Below, one piece after another: positions 8,554 through 16,100 of a DNA stretch of 22,544 bases; the stretch's first letter is position 1; every line of letters begins with the position of its first letter. This DNA is from Bacteroidales bacterium UBA1217. GTDB lineage: Bacteria > Bacteroidota > Bacteroidia > Bacteroidales > P3. Both the position numbers and the translations under genes were made by a program. The notes under the pieces are model-generated. The model saw only the letters and a list, made by a program, of their open reading frames with translations, was not told the origin of the DNA and ran no database searches. The stretch is from NCBI GenBank assembly GCA_002309335.1, contig DBXH01000055.1, positions 1-22,544 on the forward strand. The letters are read 5' to 3'.

Positions 8554-8578
8554 AACCTTTAAAACCTTTTCAACCTTT
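8554..8578 (+). repeat. Three AACCTTT units, period 9, before the capD-like gene
   Basis: AACCTTT occurs at 8554, 8563 and 8572, each separated by two bases, in the 55-nt gap between the dehydrogenase and the membrane dehydratase. The array ends 17 nt before the ATG at 8596. The same unit and period recur in the leader of the giant gene (13071-13150). No promoter motif was found in this gap. Confidence 0.8.
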
Positions 8579-8595
8579 AAAACCATTAACATACT

Positions 8596-10515
8596 ATGTT
8601 TCAAAAATTATTCTACAACCTCGTCAAAAGATACCGTCATTCAACTGTCCCGCGTTGGATAATGCTCTTTATGGACATCTGTCTGTTTGTGGTGGCATTT
8701 GTAGTAGCAGAAGTATTTGCTTGGCGTTTTGAAGGAACGGTAACATGGAATGCCGTTTGGGTAAATCTTGCCATTTGCTTGGTGGTAACTCTGGCGTTCT
8801 TCTATTTATTTAAGACCTACCGCAGTATCATAAGGCATATGGGTCTCAACGACATTTTCCGTGTCCTTGTGGCTTGTGTCTTTATGGCGCTTACATGTGG
8901 TTTTATCAACTTCTTGAACAACAGGTTACAGGTGGTTCCGACCAAAAACAACATTGTTCCGTCCTACAGGATTGTAATAATGCTTTACTCGATGTTGGCG
9001 CTGTTGATGCTGCTCAATAGGTTTATGATTCTTTATATTTACAACCAATACTTCAAGCGTCGTCGTCGCGAAGTTAATGTAATCATCTATGGTGCAGGTG
9101 CAGCAGGTGTTATTGCCAACAATGCCCTGAAACAAGATATCCACTTTGAATACAAAGTTGTCGCATTCATAGATGATGACAAGAATAAGGTTAACCAGAA
9201 TCTTGACAGTGTGCCTGTTATGCGTGCCCGCGATGTGCTCAACCAGAAATTTGTCGACTCCAAGAAAGTCAGCCAGATTATCATAGCCATACCTACTATA
9301 CGCTTGATGCACAAGCAGGCAATCACCAACCGAGCTCTCGACCTTGGGCTTACCGTCAAGTCTGTACCGCATATCTCGCTCTGGATGAATGGTGAATTTA
9401 CAGCCACTCAGATTCAGGACATCAAGATTGAGGACCTCCTCGAGCGCGAGCCTATCAAGATTGACAATATCAACGTAATACGCGAGGTACTCGACAAGAC
9501 TGTCCTTGTCACTGGTGCCGCGGGTTCCATCGGTAGTGAGATCTGCCGTCAGCTCCTGCAATACAAGCCTAAACAGATAATTATGCTCGATCAGGCCGAA
9601 TCGCCGCTCTATGACCTGCAGTTTGAACTGAAAAATAACGAGCCTTATAAGAAATATGTCGACTCGATGGCGTTCGTCATCGCCAATGTCAAGGACTATG
9701 CACGTATGGAAGAGGTGTTTGAGACCTATCGTCCCAACCTGGTCTATCACGCCGCCGCCTACAAGCACGTGCCCTTTATGGAGGAGAATCCCTACGAAGC
9801 TATCTATGTCAATGTCTTCGGTACCAAGAATGTAGCCGACCTTGCCATCAAGTACGGCACCGAGAAGTTTGTTATGGTGTCGACCGACAAGGCTGTCAAT
9901 CCTACCAACGTGATGGGTGCCACCAAGCGTATGGCCGAAATCTACATCCAGAGTCGCTCAACCGAGCAAACGCACTTCGTTACAACCCGTTTCGGCAATG
10001 TGCTGGGCTCGAACGGCAGCGTCATCCCGCTTTTCAGAAAGCAGCTTGCCGCCGGTGGTCCGCTCACCGTCACCCACAAAGACATCATCCGCTACTTTAT
10101 GACCATCCCCGAAGCCTGTAACCTCGTTCTCGAAGCAGGTGCTATGGGCGAAGGCGGCGACATCTTTGTTTTCGATATGGGCAAGCCGGTCAAGATCTAC
10201 GATCTGGCAAAGAAGATGATACAGCTTTCTGGACTCAAGGGCATAGAAATAAAGGAGATAGGCCTCCGTCCAGGTGAAAAGCTCTATGAGGAACTCCTCG
10301 CCACCAAGGAGAACAACATACCCACCTATCATCCCAAAATTCTGCGTGCCGAGGTACGCAAGTATCCTATCGATGCCATCGACCGTGAATATGGTGAGTT
10401 GCAGGATATTATGTATACCCTCGACGACCGTCAGATTGTTGCCAAAATGAAGTCCATCGTTCCCGAATTCATCAGTAACAACAGTATCTACTGCGAACTG
10501 GACAAAAAAGAATAA
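8596..10515 (+). CDS. Membrane-anchored CapD/WbpM-type UDP-N-acetylhexosamine 4,6-dehydratase
   Basis: Converts UDP-GlcNAc to a UDP-4-keto-6-deoxy-HexNAc, precursor of sugars such as QuiNAc or FucNAc. The 639 residues match the long WbpM/CapD form. Four N-terminal membrane helices (about 20-135) are followed by a first Rossmann domain with IIYGAGAAGV (163-172), then the catalytic SDR domain with VTGAAGSIGSEI (305-316). STDKAVNPTNVMGATK (429-444) has Met440 in place of the usual catalytic Tyr and Lys444, the Ser-Met-Lys arrangement typical of WbpM. It stands 55 nt after the dehydrogenase and 53 nt before gmd. No WbpV/WbpK-type reductase to finish the sugar is in the window, so the final product is unknown. 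Confidence 0.92.
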   Translation: MFQKLFYNLVKRYRHSTVPRWIMLFMDICLFVVAFVVAEVFAWRFEGTVTWNAVWVNLAICLVVTLAFFYLFKTYRSIIRHMGLNDIFRVLVACVFMALTCGFINFLNNRLQVVPTKNNIVPSYRIVIMLYSMLALLMLLNRFMILYIYNQYFKRRRREVNVIIYGAGAAGVIANNALKQDIHFEYKVVAFIDDDKNKVNQNLDSVPVMRARDVLNQKFVDSKKVSQIIIAIPTIRLMHKQAITNRALDLGLTVKSVPHISLWMNGEFTATQIQDIKIEDLLEREPIKIDNINVIREVLDKTVLVTGAAGSIGSEICRQLLQYKPKQIIMLDQAESPLYDLQFELKNNEPYKKYVDSMAFVIANVKDYARMEEVFETYRPNLVYHAAAYKHVPFMEENPYEAIYVNVFGTKNVADLAIKYGTEKFVMVSTDKAVNPTNVMGATKRMAEIYIQSRSTEQTHFVTTRFGNVLGSNGSVIPLFRKQLAAGGPLTVTHKDIIRYFMTIPEACNLVLEAGAMGEGGDIFVFDMGKPVKIYDLAKKMIQLSGLKGIEIKEIGLRPGEKLYEELLATKENNIPTYHPKILRAEVRKYPIDAIDREYGELQDIMYTLDDRQIVAKMKSIVPEFISNNSIYCELDKKE

Positions 10516-10522
10516 AGATTAA

Positions 10523-10571
10523 GAAGTAAAAGTGGAAGTAATAAAAGGAAGTTAAATTGGAAGTAAAAATG
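10523..10571 (+). repeat. Four tandem GAAGTAAAANTG units ending in the gmd start codon
   Basis: Copies begin at 10523, 10535, 10548 and 10560, with period 12-13. Each carries a purine-rich GAAG core (GGAAG in copies 2-4 once the preceding base is counted). The last copy ends in the ATG at 10569-10571. Copies one and three end in GTG and TTG. The array fills nearly all of the 53-nt gap between the dehydratase gene and gmd and puts SD-like sequence 5 nt from the ATG. Confidence 0.8.
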
Positions 10572-11639
10572 GACAATACAAACGGGATGGTTCAGCCAAT
10601 GAAGAAAGCACTTATAACCGGTATCACGGGTCAGGATGGTTCTTTCCTTGCAGAGTTTCTGCTTGAGAAAGGCTATCAGGTTCACGGCTTGCTGCGTCGC
10701 TCGTCGTCGTTCAACACAGGTCGCATCGAGCATCTTTATCTTGACGAGTGGGTGCGCGATATGCACAATAAACGCCTTGTAAATCTGCATTATGCCGATA
10801 TGACCGACTCGTCATCGCTTATACGTATCCTTCAAGAAACACAGCCCGACGAGATATATAATCTTGCAGCTCAGAGCCACGTGAAGGTCAGCTTCGATGT
10901 GCCTGAATACACAGCCGAAGTCGACGCTGTTGGCACACTGCGCCTGCTCGAGGCTATACGCATCCTTAACCTCACCAAGCGAACACGCCTCTATCAGGCA
11001 TCGACATCGGAACTATACGGCAAGGTGCAGGAAATACCGCAGAACGAGAATACCCCGTTCTATCCGCGTTCGCCCTACGGCGTTGCCAAGCAGTATGCTT
11101 TCTGGATTGTGAAGAACTATCGCGAGGCCTATGGAATATATGCTGCCAACGGCATCCTATTCAACCACGAGAGCGAGCGGAGAGGAGAGAACTTCGTTAC
11201 GCGCAAGATCTCTCTCGCCGCCGCACGTATAGCCAAAGGGCTTCAGGACCGTCTCTATCTTGGCAATCTCGACGCTCTTCGCGACTGGGGATATGCCAAA
11301 GACTATATAGAGTGTATGTGGCTGATGCTGCAGCAAGAGGAGCCTGACGACTTTGTTATCGCTACTGGTGAGAATCACTCTGTAAGAGAGTTTGTTACCC
11401 TGGCTTTCCATTATGCCGGTATAGAACTTGAATGGCGCGGGTCGGGTCTTGACGAAGAGGGTGTCGACACTAGAACGGGCAAAGTTTTGGTTGCGGTAGA
11501 TCCTCGTTTCTTCCGCCCCGCCGAAGTGGAACAGTTGCTTGGCGACCCCACCAAAGCACGTACCCTGCTTGGATGGAATCCGCAAAAGACTTCTTTTGAG
11601 GAGTTGGTGCGAATTATGGTTGAAAATGATATGAAATGA
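10569..11639 (+). CDS. gmd: GDP-mannose 4,6-dehydratase
   Basis: Converts GDP-D-mannose to GDP-4-keto-6-deoxymannose, the first step to GDP-L-fucose, in the cytoplasm. From the ATG at 10569 the protein is 356 residues. Motifs are ALITGITGQDGSFLAEFL (14-31), RRSSSFNTGRIEHLY, ADMTDSSSLIRIL, NLAAQSHVKVSF, ASTSELYG (144-151), SPYGVAK with Tyr170/Lys174, and GILFNHESERRGENFVTRKI, which is diagnostic for Gmd. The start is ambiguous. TTG 10557, ATG 10569, ATG 10587 and ATG 10599 are all in frame. The last gives the shortest family-like MKKALITG; I chose 10569 because GGAAG lies 5 nt upstream of it. It overlaps fcl by 4 nt (11636-11639). Confidence 0.96.
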   Translation: MDNTNGMVQPMKKALITGITGQDGSFLAEFLLEKGYQVHGLLRRSSSFNTGRIEHLYLDEWVRDMHNKRLVNLHYADMTDSSSLIRILQETQPDEIYNLAAQSHVKVSFDVPEYTAEVDAVGTLRLLEAIRILNLTKRTRLYQASTSELYGKVQEIPQNENTPFYPRSPYGVAKQYAFWIVKNYREAYGIYAANGILFNHESERRGENFVTRKISLAAARIAKGLQDRLYLGNLDALRDWGYAKDYIECMWLMLQQEEPDDFVIATGENHSVREFVTLAFHYAGIELEWRGSGLDEEGVDTRTGKVLVAVDPRFFRPAEVEQLLGDPTKARTLLGWNPQKTSFEELVRIMVENDMK

Positions 11640-12742
11640 ACCAAACTACTAAAATATATATCGCAGGACATAAGGGTCTTGTGGGCTCCGCTATTTGGCA
11701 TATACTCGAGCGGCGTGGCTACAGCAACCTTGTTGGCCGCACTCATAGCGAGTTAGATCTGATGGATCCTGTTGCAGTACGCGACTTTTTTGATACTGAA
11801 CGTCCCGATGTAGTTGTTCTTGCCGCCGCCCTTGTAGGAGGCATTATGGCCAATTCGACGCGCCCTGCCGACTTTATATACAACAACTTACAGATTCAGC
11901 AAAATGTTATCGGCGAAGCGTATCGCCACAAAGTCAGCAAACTGCTCTTTTTGGGCAGCACCTGTATATATCCCCGTATGGCGCCACAGCCGATGCGTGA
12001 AGAGTGCCTGCTGACCTCGGCTCTGGAGTCGACCAATGAGCCCTATGCTATATCGAAGATTGCCGGTATGAAAATGTGCGATGCTTTCAACCGTCAGTAT
12101 GGTACCAACTACATCGCCGTGATGCCCACCAACCTATATGGACCTAACGACAATTTCGACCTTGTAGGGTCGCACGTGCTACCTGCAATGCTACGCAAGA
12201 TATTTCTTGCCAAGTGTCTGATGGACAATAATGAAGAAGCTGTTCGCAAAGACCTTGCCCGCCGTCCGGTTCAGGGCATAACAGCCGATACGCCTTTTTC
12301 GGAGATAGTCTCAATTCTGAATTCTGAATTCAACATTCAACAATCAAAATTAACCCTTTGGGGGACGGGTACGCCGTTGCGCGAGTTCCTTTGGAGTGAG
12401 GATATGGCTGAGGCTTGTGTCTATATGCTTGAGAATGTCGATGCAGTGGGCGGCAACCTTGTGTCGCACACATCGAAGCATACGGTGCCCAACACCAACT
12501 TTGTCAATGTGGGCACGGGTATTGAGCACACAATCAGTCAGGTGGCGCAGATGGTTGCCGAGGAGGTTGGCTATAAGGGTAGGATAGAGTTCGACCCATC
12601 AAAGCCTGACGGCACACCGCGCAAGTTGACCGACCCGTCGCGCCTTCACAGTCTCGGCTGGCACCATAGCGTCGAGCTCCGCGATGGCATTCGCTGGCTG
12701 TATGAATGGTACAGAACTCATTTGATAAAGTTTAAAGGTTAA
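11636..12742 (+). CDS. fcl: GDP-L-fucose synthase
   Basis: Performs 3,5-epimerisation and NADPH reduction of the Gmd product to GDP-L-fucose. Motifs are IYIAGHKGLVGS (7-18), LVGGIMANSTRP, GSTCIYP with Ser108, EPYAISKIAGMKMC with Tyr137/Lys141, and PTNLYGPNDNFD. At 368 residues it is about 45 longer than E. coli Fcl. The extra segment (about 200-240, ARRPVQGI onward) resembles the insert I know from Bacteroides Fcl, after which WGTGTPLREFLWSEDMA resumes the family pattern. Part of the insert (226-237) is encoded by a heptanucleotide repeat. The final KFKG and the stop codon lie in the first unit of the downstream AAAGGTT array. The ATG overlaps the gmd stop, so the pair is translationally coupled. 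Confidence 0.95.
   Translation: MNQTTKIYIAGHKGLVGSAIWHILERRGYSNLVGRTHSELDLMDPVAVRDFFDTERPDVVVLAAALVGGIMANSTRPADFIYNNLQIQQNVIGEAYRHKVSKLLFLGSTCIYPRMAPQPMREECLLTSALESTNEPYAISKIAGMKMCDAFNRQYGTNYIAVMPTNLYGPNDNFDLVGSHVLPAMLRKIFLAKCLMDNNEEAVRKDLARRPVQGITADTPFSEIVSILNSEFNIQQSKLTLWGTGTPLREFLWSEDMAEACVYMLENVDAVGGNLVSHTSKHTVPNTNFVNVGTGIEHTISQVAQMVAEEVGYKGRIEFDPSKPDGTPRKLTDPSRLHSLGWHHSVELRDGIRWLYEWYRTHLIKFKG
12313..12347 (+). repeat. Five degenerate 7-nt units inside fcl
   Basis: Successive heptamers read AATTCTG, AATTCTG, AATTCAA, CATTCAA and CAATCAA. They encode residues 226-237 (SILNSEFNIQQS) of the GDP-fucose synthase insert. The composition is much more A/T-rich than the surrounding codons and resembles intergenic repeat DNA. 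A gain or loss of one 7-nt unit would shift the reading frame. Confidence 0.75.
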
Positions 12743-12853
12743 AGATGTTTTCTGACTTAGTAAAGGTTAAAGGTTAAAGATGTTTTCTGACTCACGGTCA
12801 ATTTTAGTAAAGGTTAAAGGTTAGAGTTTAAAGGTTAAAGATGATTTCTAATT
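12732..12853 (+). repeat. AAAGGTT-based tandem repeat array downstream of fcl
   Basis: A 26-nt sequence at 12732-12757 recurs perfectly at 12767-12792. A third copy at 12830-12853 differs at three positions. Extra AAAGGTT heptamers sit at 12762, 12809 and 12816. The first copy contains the last codons and stop of fcl. The unit is the reverse complement of the AACCTTT motif found before the giant gene and before the dehydratase gene. Confidence 0.85.
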
Positions 12854-12862
12854 CGCGGTTAA

Positions 12863-12899
12863 TGTAATAATCTATAACATCGTTACAACTTATTTTTTT
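12863..12899 (+). terminator. Weak candidate terminator of the sugar operon
   Basis: TGTAA (12863-12867) can pair with TTACA (12883-12887), and a run of seven T follows at 12893-12899. The stem is short, A/T-rich and has a 15-nt loop, so this is a tentative call. It is the only hairpin-plus-T-run I see between fcl and the next promoter. Confidence 0.3.
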
Positions 12900-12953
12900 A
12901 TTATTCCTTGGCTAATTTGTGGTAACTAAAAAAAGTTAAAATTGGTGAAATGT

Positions 12954-12984
12954 TTTGCCAGTTTTGAAAAAAATCGTAACTTTG
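12954..12984 (+). promoter_or_regulatory. Bacteroidota-type promoter for the giant surface protein
   Basis: TTTG at 12954-12957 is followed, after exactly 19 nt, by TAACTTTG at 12977-12984. This is the -33 TTTG / -7 TAnnTTTG arrangement of the Bacteroidota primary sigma factor. Transcription should begin near 12990, giving a leader of about 210 nt before the ATG at 13200. It separates the giant gene from the sugar operon as its own unit. Confidence 0.82.
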
Positions 12985-13004
12985 CACTCATATTTTTATG
13001 GTTT

Positions 13005-13027
13005 TTTGGAGCGTTTATTGCTCCAAA
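13005..13027 (+). promoter_or_regulatory. Hairpin at the start of the giant-gene leader
   Basis: TTTGGAGC (13005-13012) and GCTCCAAA (13020-13027) form a perfect 8-bp stem with a 7-nt loop, about 15 nt after the expected transcription start. No T-run follows it, so it is not an intrinsic terminator. It may stabilise the 5' end of the mRNA or be part of a regulatory fold. Confidence 0.5.
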
Positions 13028-13070
13028 GAATTGTTAATTAATATAGTGCCCCTTGAGGCGTGAACTTTGA

Positions 13071-13150
13071 AACCTTTACCCCCCTTTCAACCTTTCTAAC
13101 CCTTTTAACCTTTAAAACCTTTTATAACCTTTCCAACCTTTAAAACCCTT
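13071..13150 (+). repeat. AACCTTT array in the giant-gene leader
   Basis: AACCTTT occurs at 13071, 13089, 13107, 13116, 13126 and 13135, with a near match (AACCCTT) at 13144. Spacing is mostly 9-10 nt. A six-C run lies at 13079-13084. The array ends about 50 nt before the start codon and is complementary to the AAAGGTT array at 12732-12853 on the other side of the promoter. Confidence 0.8.
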
Positions 13151-13164
13151 CAAACTGTATATTT

Positions 13165-13190
13165 TTAACCAAATTCATTATTAACCAAAT
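13165..13190 (+). promoter_or_regulatory. Direct repeat TTAACCAAAT just upstream of the giant-gene ATG
   Basis: TTAACCAAAT occurs at 13165-13174 and again at 13181-13190. The second copy ends 9 nt before the ATG at 13200. There is no Shine-Dalgarno-like sequence here, so this A-rich repeat occupies the place where initiation signals would be. Function is unknown. Confidence 0.4.
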
Positions 13191-13199
13191 CTTTAAGTT

Positions 13200-16100
13200 A
13201 TGTTTAATTTTATCAAAAGGATGTTACTCATTGCGGCACTGATGGTGCCGTGGGTAACGCAGGCACAGAGCTACACCCTCGAGAGCTACGGCTTTGCTAC
13301 GGGTGTGGACGCCTCGAAGTGGGTTGATATGACATCTGCCACGCAGATTCTGACCCCCTCGGGTAACCCGGGTAACGATGGTCTTGCCTCGGGTGTACAG
13401 ACCATCGGTTTTGCCTTCCCGTTTGCAGGTCAGACCTACACGCAGTATTCCGTCAACACCGACGGTAACCTGCGCTTGGGCGCCACCGTCACGGGGACAA
13501 GCAATTACACTACCCCGTTCAATTCAACGAACGCCAGTATCAACAATCCGAAGATCAACGTTTTCGGATGCGACGGTTATGGTGTTTCGGGTACTCACTA
13601 TGTGAAGGCTTTGGCTCAGGAACTGACGGGAGGAGACTCACTGCTCGTAGTGGAGTTCTGTACGGGAACATTCAACAGTACCACCCGTAACGAACTTTAC
13701 AAATGGCAGATTCACCTCTATTCAGACGGTAACATAGACATCGTCTTCCCCGCTGCATCGGCACTGCCTGCTGCGGCTCCCAATGTGGCCCACCAGTGCG
13801 GACTCTGCGCAAGCGCTTCCGACGGCTGGGTCATTGACGCTGCCACCAACACTGCTATGCATTTCAATGCGGGTTCCACCGCCACCAACGCCCTTGGCAC
13901 CTGGTTTGACGCGAACCGCTACTACACCTTCATTCATCCCAGCAATATCAGCTGCCCGGCACCTACAGGAGTTACAGTTACCAATGTAACGGCCGATGGA
14001 GCCACCATATCGTGGACAGCCGGCGGCACCGAGAGCGCCTGGGAACTTACTGTCGACGAAGACACATATTACCCCACCACAACCTCCTACACACTGACCG
14101 GCCTTGACGCCAATACACCATACGTGGCCAGCGTACGCGCCATCTGCGGATCAGGCGACACGAGCTTTGCATCGTCGGGTGCGTTCCGCACGGAGTGTGA
14201 TGCCATCAGCCAGCTGCCCTACAGCAACGGCTTTGAGAACGACCCCTACTATTCTGCAGTCACTTATGCAGAAGCTTTCCCCTACTGCTGGCACCGTATC
14301 AACGACGCCACGAACAGCTACACCTACTATCCTTATGTTTCCAACACGGCAACATACGTTCATAGCGGCACGAATGGTATGTACTGGTATCATTCGTCAT
14401 CGTCAGGCTATGCACAGAACATGTATGCTGTATTGCCTGCGGTTGACCTGAACGTATACGAAATCAGCGACCTTGTGCTCTCGTTCTGGGCCAAGACAAC
14501 GAGCGCCAGCTATCACCCGATGCCCATCGTGGGTGTTATGACCGACCCGAACGACGCCACGACCTTTACGGCCGTGCACACCTTCACCAACACGGACATC
14601 ACAACATCGTGGCAGATGTTTACAGTATCGTTTGCAAGCTATACCGGCACGGGCAGCTATATCGCCATCAAGTGGCCGAATCCCGGCTCGACAAGCTATA
14701 TGGCCATCGACGATATCTTCCTCACCGACGAGTGGTGCGACATACCTTTGAATGTCGCCGCGAGTTCAGCAGTTGACGAGGTTACCGTAAGCTGGAACTC
14801 GAACGGCGGCAGCAGCTTCACCGTGTTTCTGGGGACAGACACAGTTAATGCTGTGACCGACACATTCTACACCTTCAGCAACCTTACAGCCAACACCCAG
14901 TATGCTTATGGAGTGTCGACCGAGTGCACGTCGAGCAACAGTGAGTTTATATGCGGCTCTATCCGTACGCTCTGCAACAACCTCGACAGCCTGCCCTATA
15001 CTCAAACCTTTGAGAGTGCGGCTACCGGAGGTACAACCAGCGCTGTGTTTGTAGACTGTCTTACTCGTCTCAACAATGGTACGCAGTATTTCGGCTGGCC
15101 ATACGTTAGTGCCACAGCCAGTTACAACCACACACCCAATGGTACAAAAGGTTTGTATTGGTTGAACTCCGCAACTGCGGGTACTTATGGCGACTACCAG
15201 TATGTTGTTATGCCTGGCATTGACACCGACCAGTATGAGATGAATACCCTGCAGTTCAAGTTCTGGGCACGCGCCACCGGTACCAGCTACCATCCAGTGT
15301 TCCAGGTCGGTGTGATGACTGATCCTCACGATTACACCACTTTCCAGTTGGTGGAGAGTGTCAATGTCGAGGGTACTACCTACACCGAATACACTGTTAC
15401 TTTGGGCGCCTTTGAGGGTAATGGCAACTACATTGCTCTCAGAGCCCTGCGTCCCGGCTCTTCGTGGTATGCCACCGTTGACGACCTCACAATAGAGATT
15501 ATGCCCAACTGCCCGCCCATTGTTGACATTGATGTTACTGCCACTGCTGGTAGTGCTATGATCACTTGGGGCTATCAGAACGGCTATGATGAGCCGGCAG
15601 AGTATGAGGTTGTTTACGACAGCATCAATGGCTCATCGCCTACAACACTAAATCCCACCGATCAATTCGTTTTGCTCAGCGGCCTTGAGGCTGGAACCCA
15701 GTATAAGGTATTTATCCGTGCCAACTGCGGCAACGACTACGGTGCATTTGACAGCATCACCTTCTCGACAACAGCATTAAGCTGTCTGGAGCTTGACTCA
15801 ACAACAATCGACTCGGTGCGTTTCACGAACTCCACGTCAGGTATTTCCGGTTGTATAGCATACAGCAGTTACGGAAATACAATCTACCAGACGATTTATA
15901 CTGCTTCAGAACTTACTGCTGCCGGTCTGACAGCAGGCACCATTACAGGTATAGATCTGGGCTTCACTGCCAACACCGCCAACGCCAAAGAGTTTACGAT
16001 CTTTTTGGGTCATACCAATATTTCATCCATCAGTAATGCGACAATGGAGGATCCCAACAATCAGGTTCAAGTCTACGGTCCTGCCGCACACCCGTTAAAT

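Noticed and set aside
8926..9768. Minus-strand open frame of 280 codons
   Set aside because: It is fully inside the CapD/WbpM-like dehydratase gene on the opposite strand and shows no family features.
13005..13027. Leader hairpin as an intrinsic terminator or attenuator
   Set aside because: No T-run follows the stem on either strand, so it cannot act as a simple intrinsic terminator.
13061..13068. TGAACTTTG as a second promoter -7 box for the giant gene
   Set aside because: It lacks the TA of TAnnTTTG, and no TTTG stands about 19 nt upstream. The site at 12954-12984 fits both elements exactly.
12732..13150. CRISPR array or insertion sequence in the 457-nt gap
   Set aside because: The repeats are short and degenerate, without uniform unique spacers. 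There is no transposase, no terminal inverted repeat of IS type and no cas gene nearby.
13783..14451. Short + strand frames inside the first part of the giant gene
   Set aside because: They are out of frame with the continuous 13200-22544 frame, rich in Pro/Arg/Thr, and lack start signals. They are shadows, not evidence of frameshifts, since the main frame reads through without a break.
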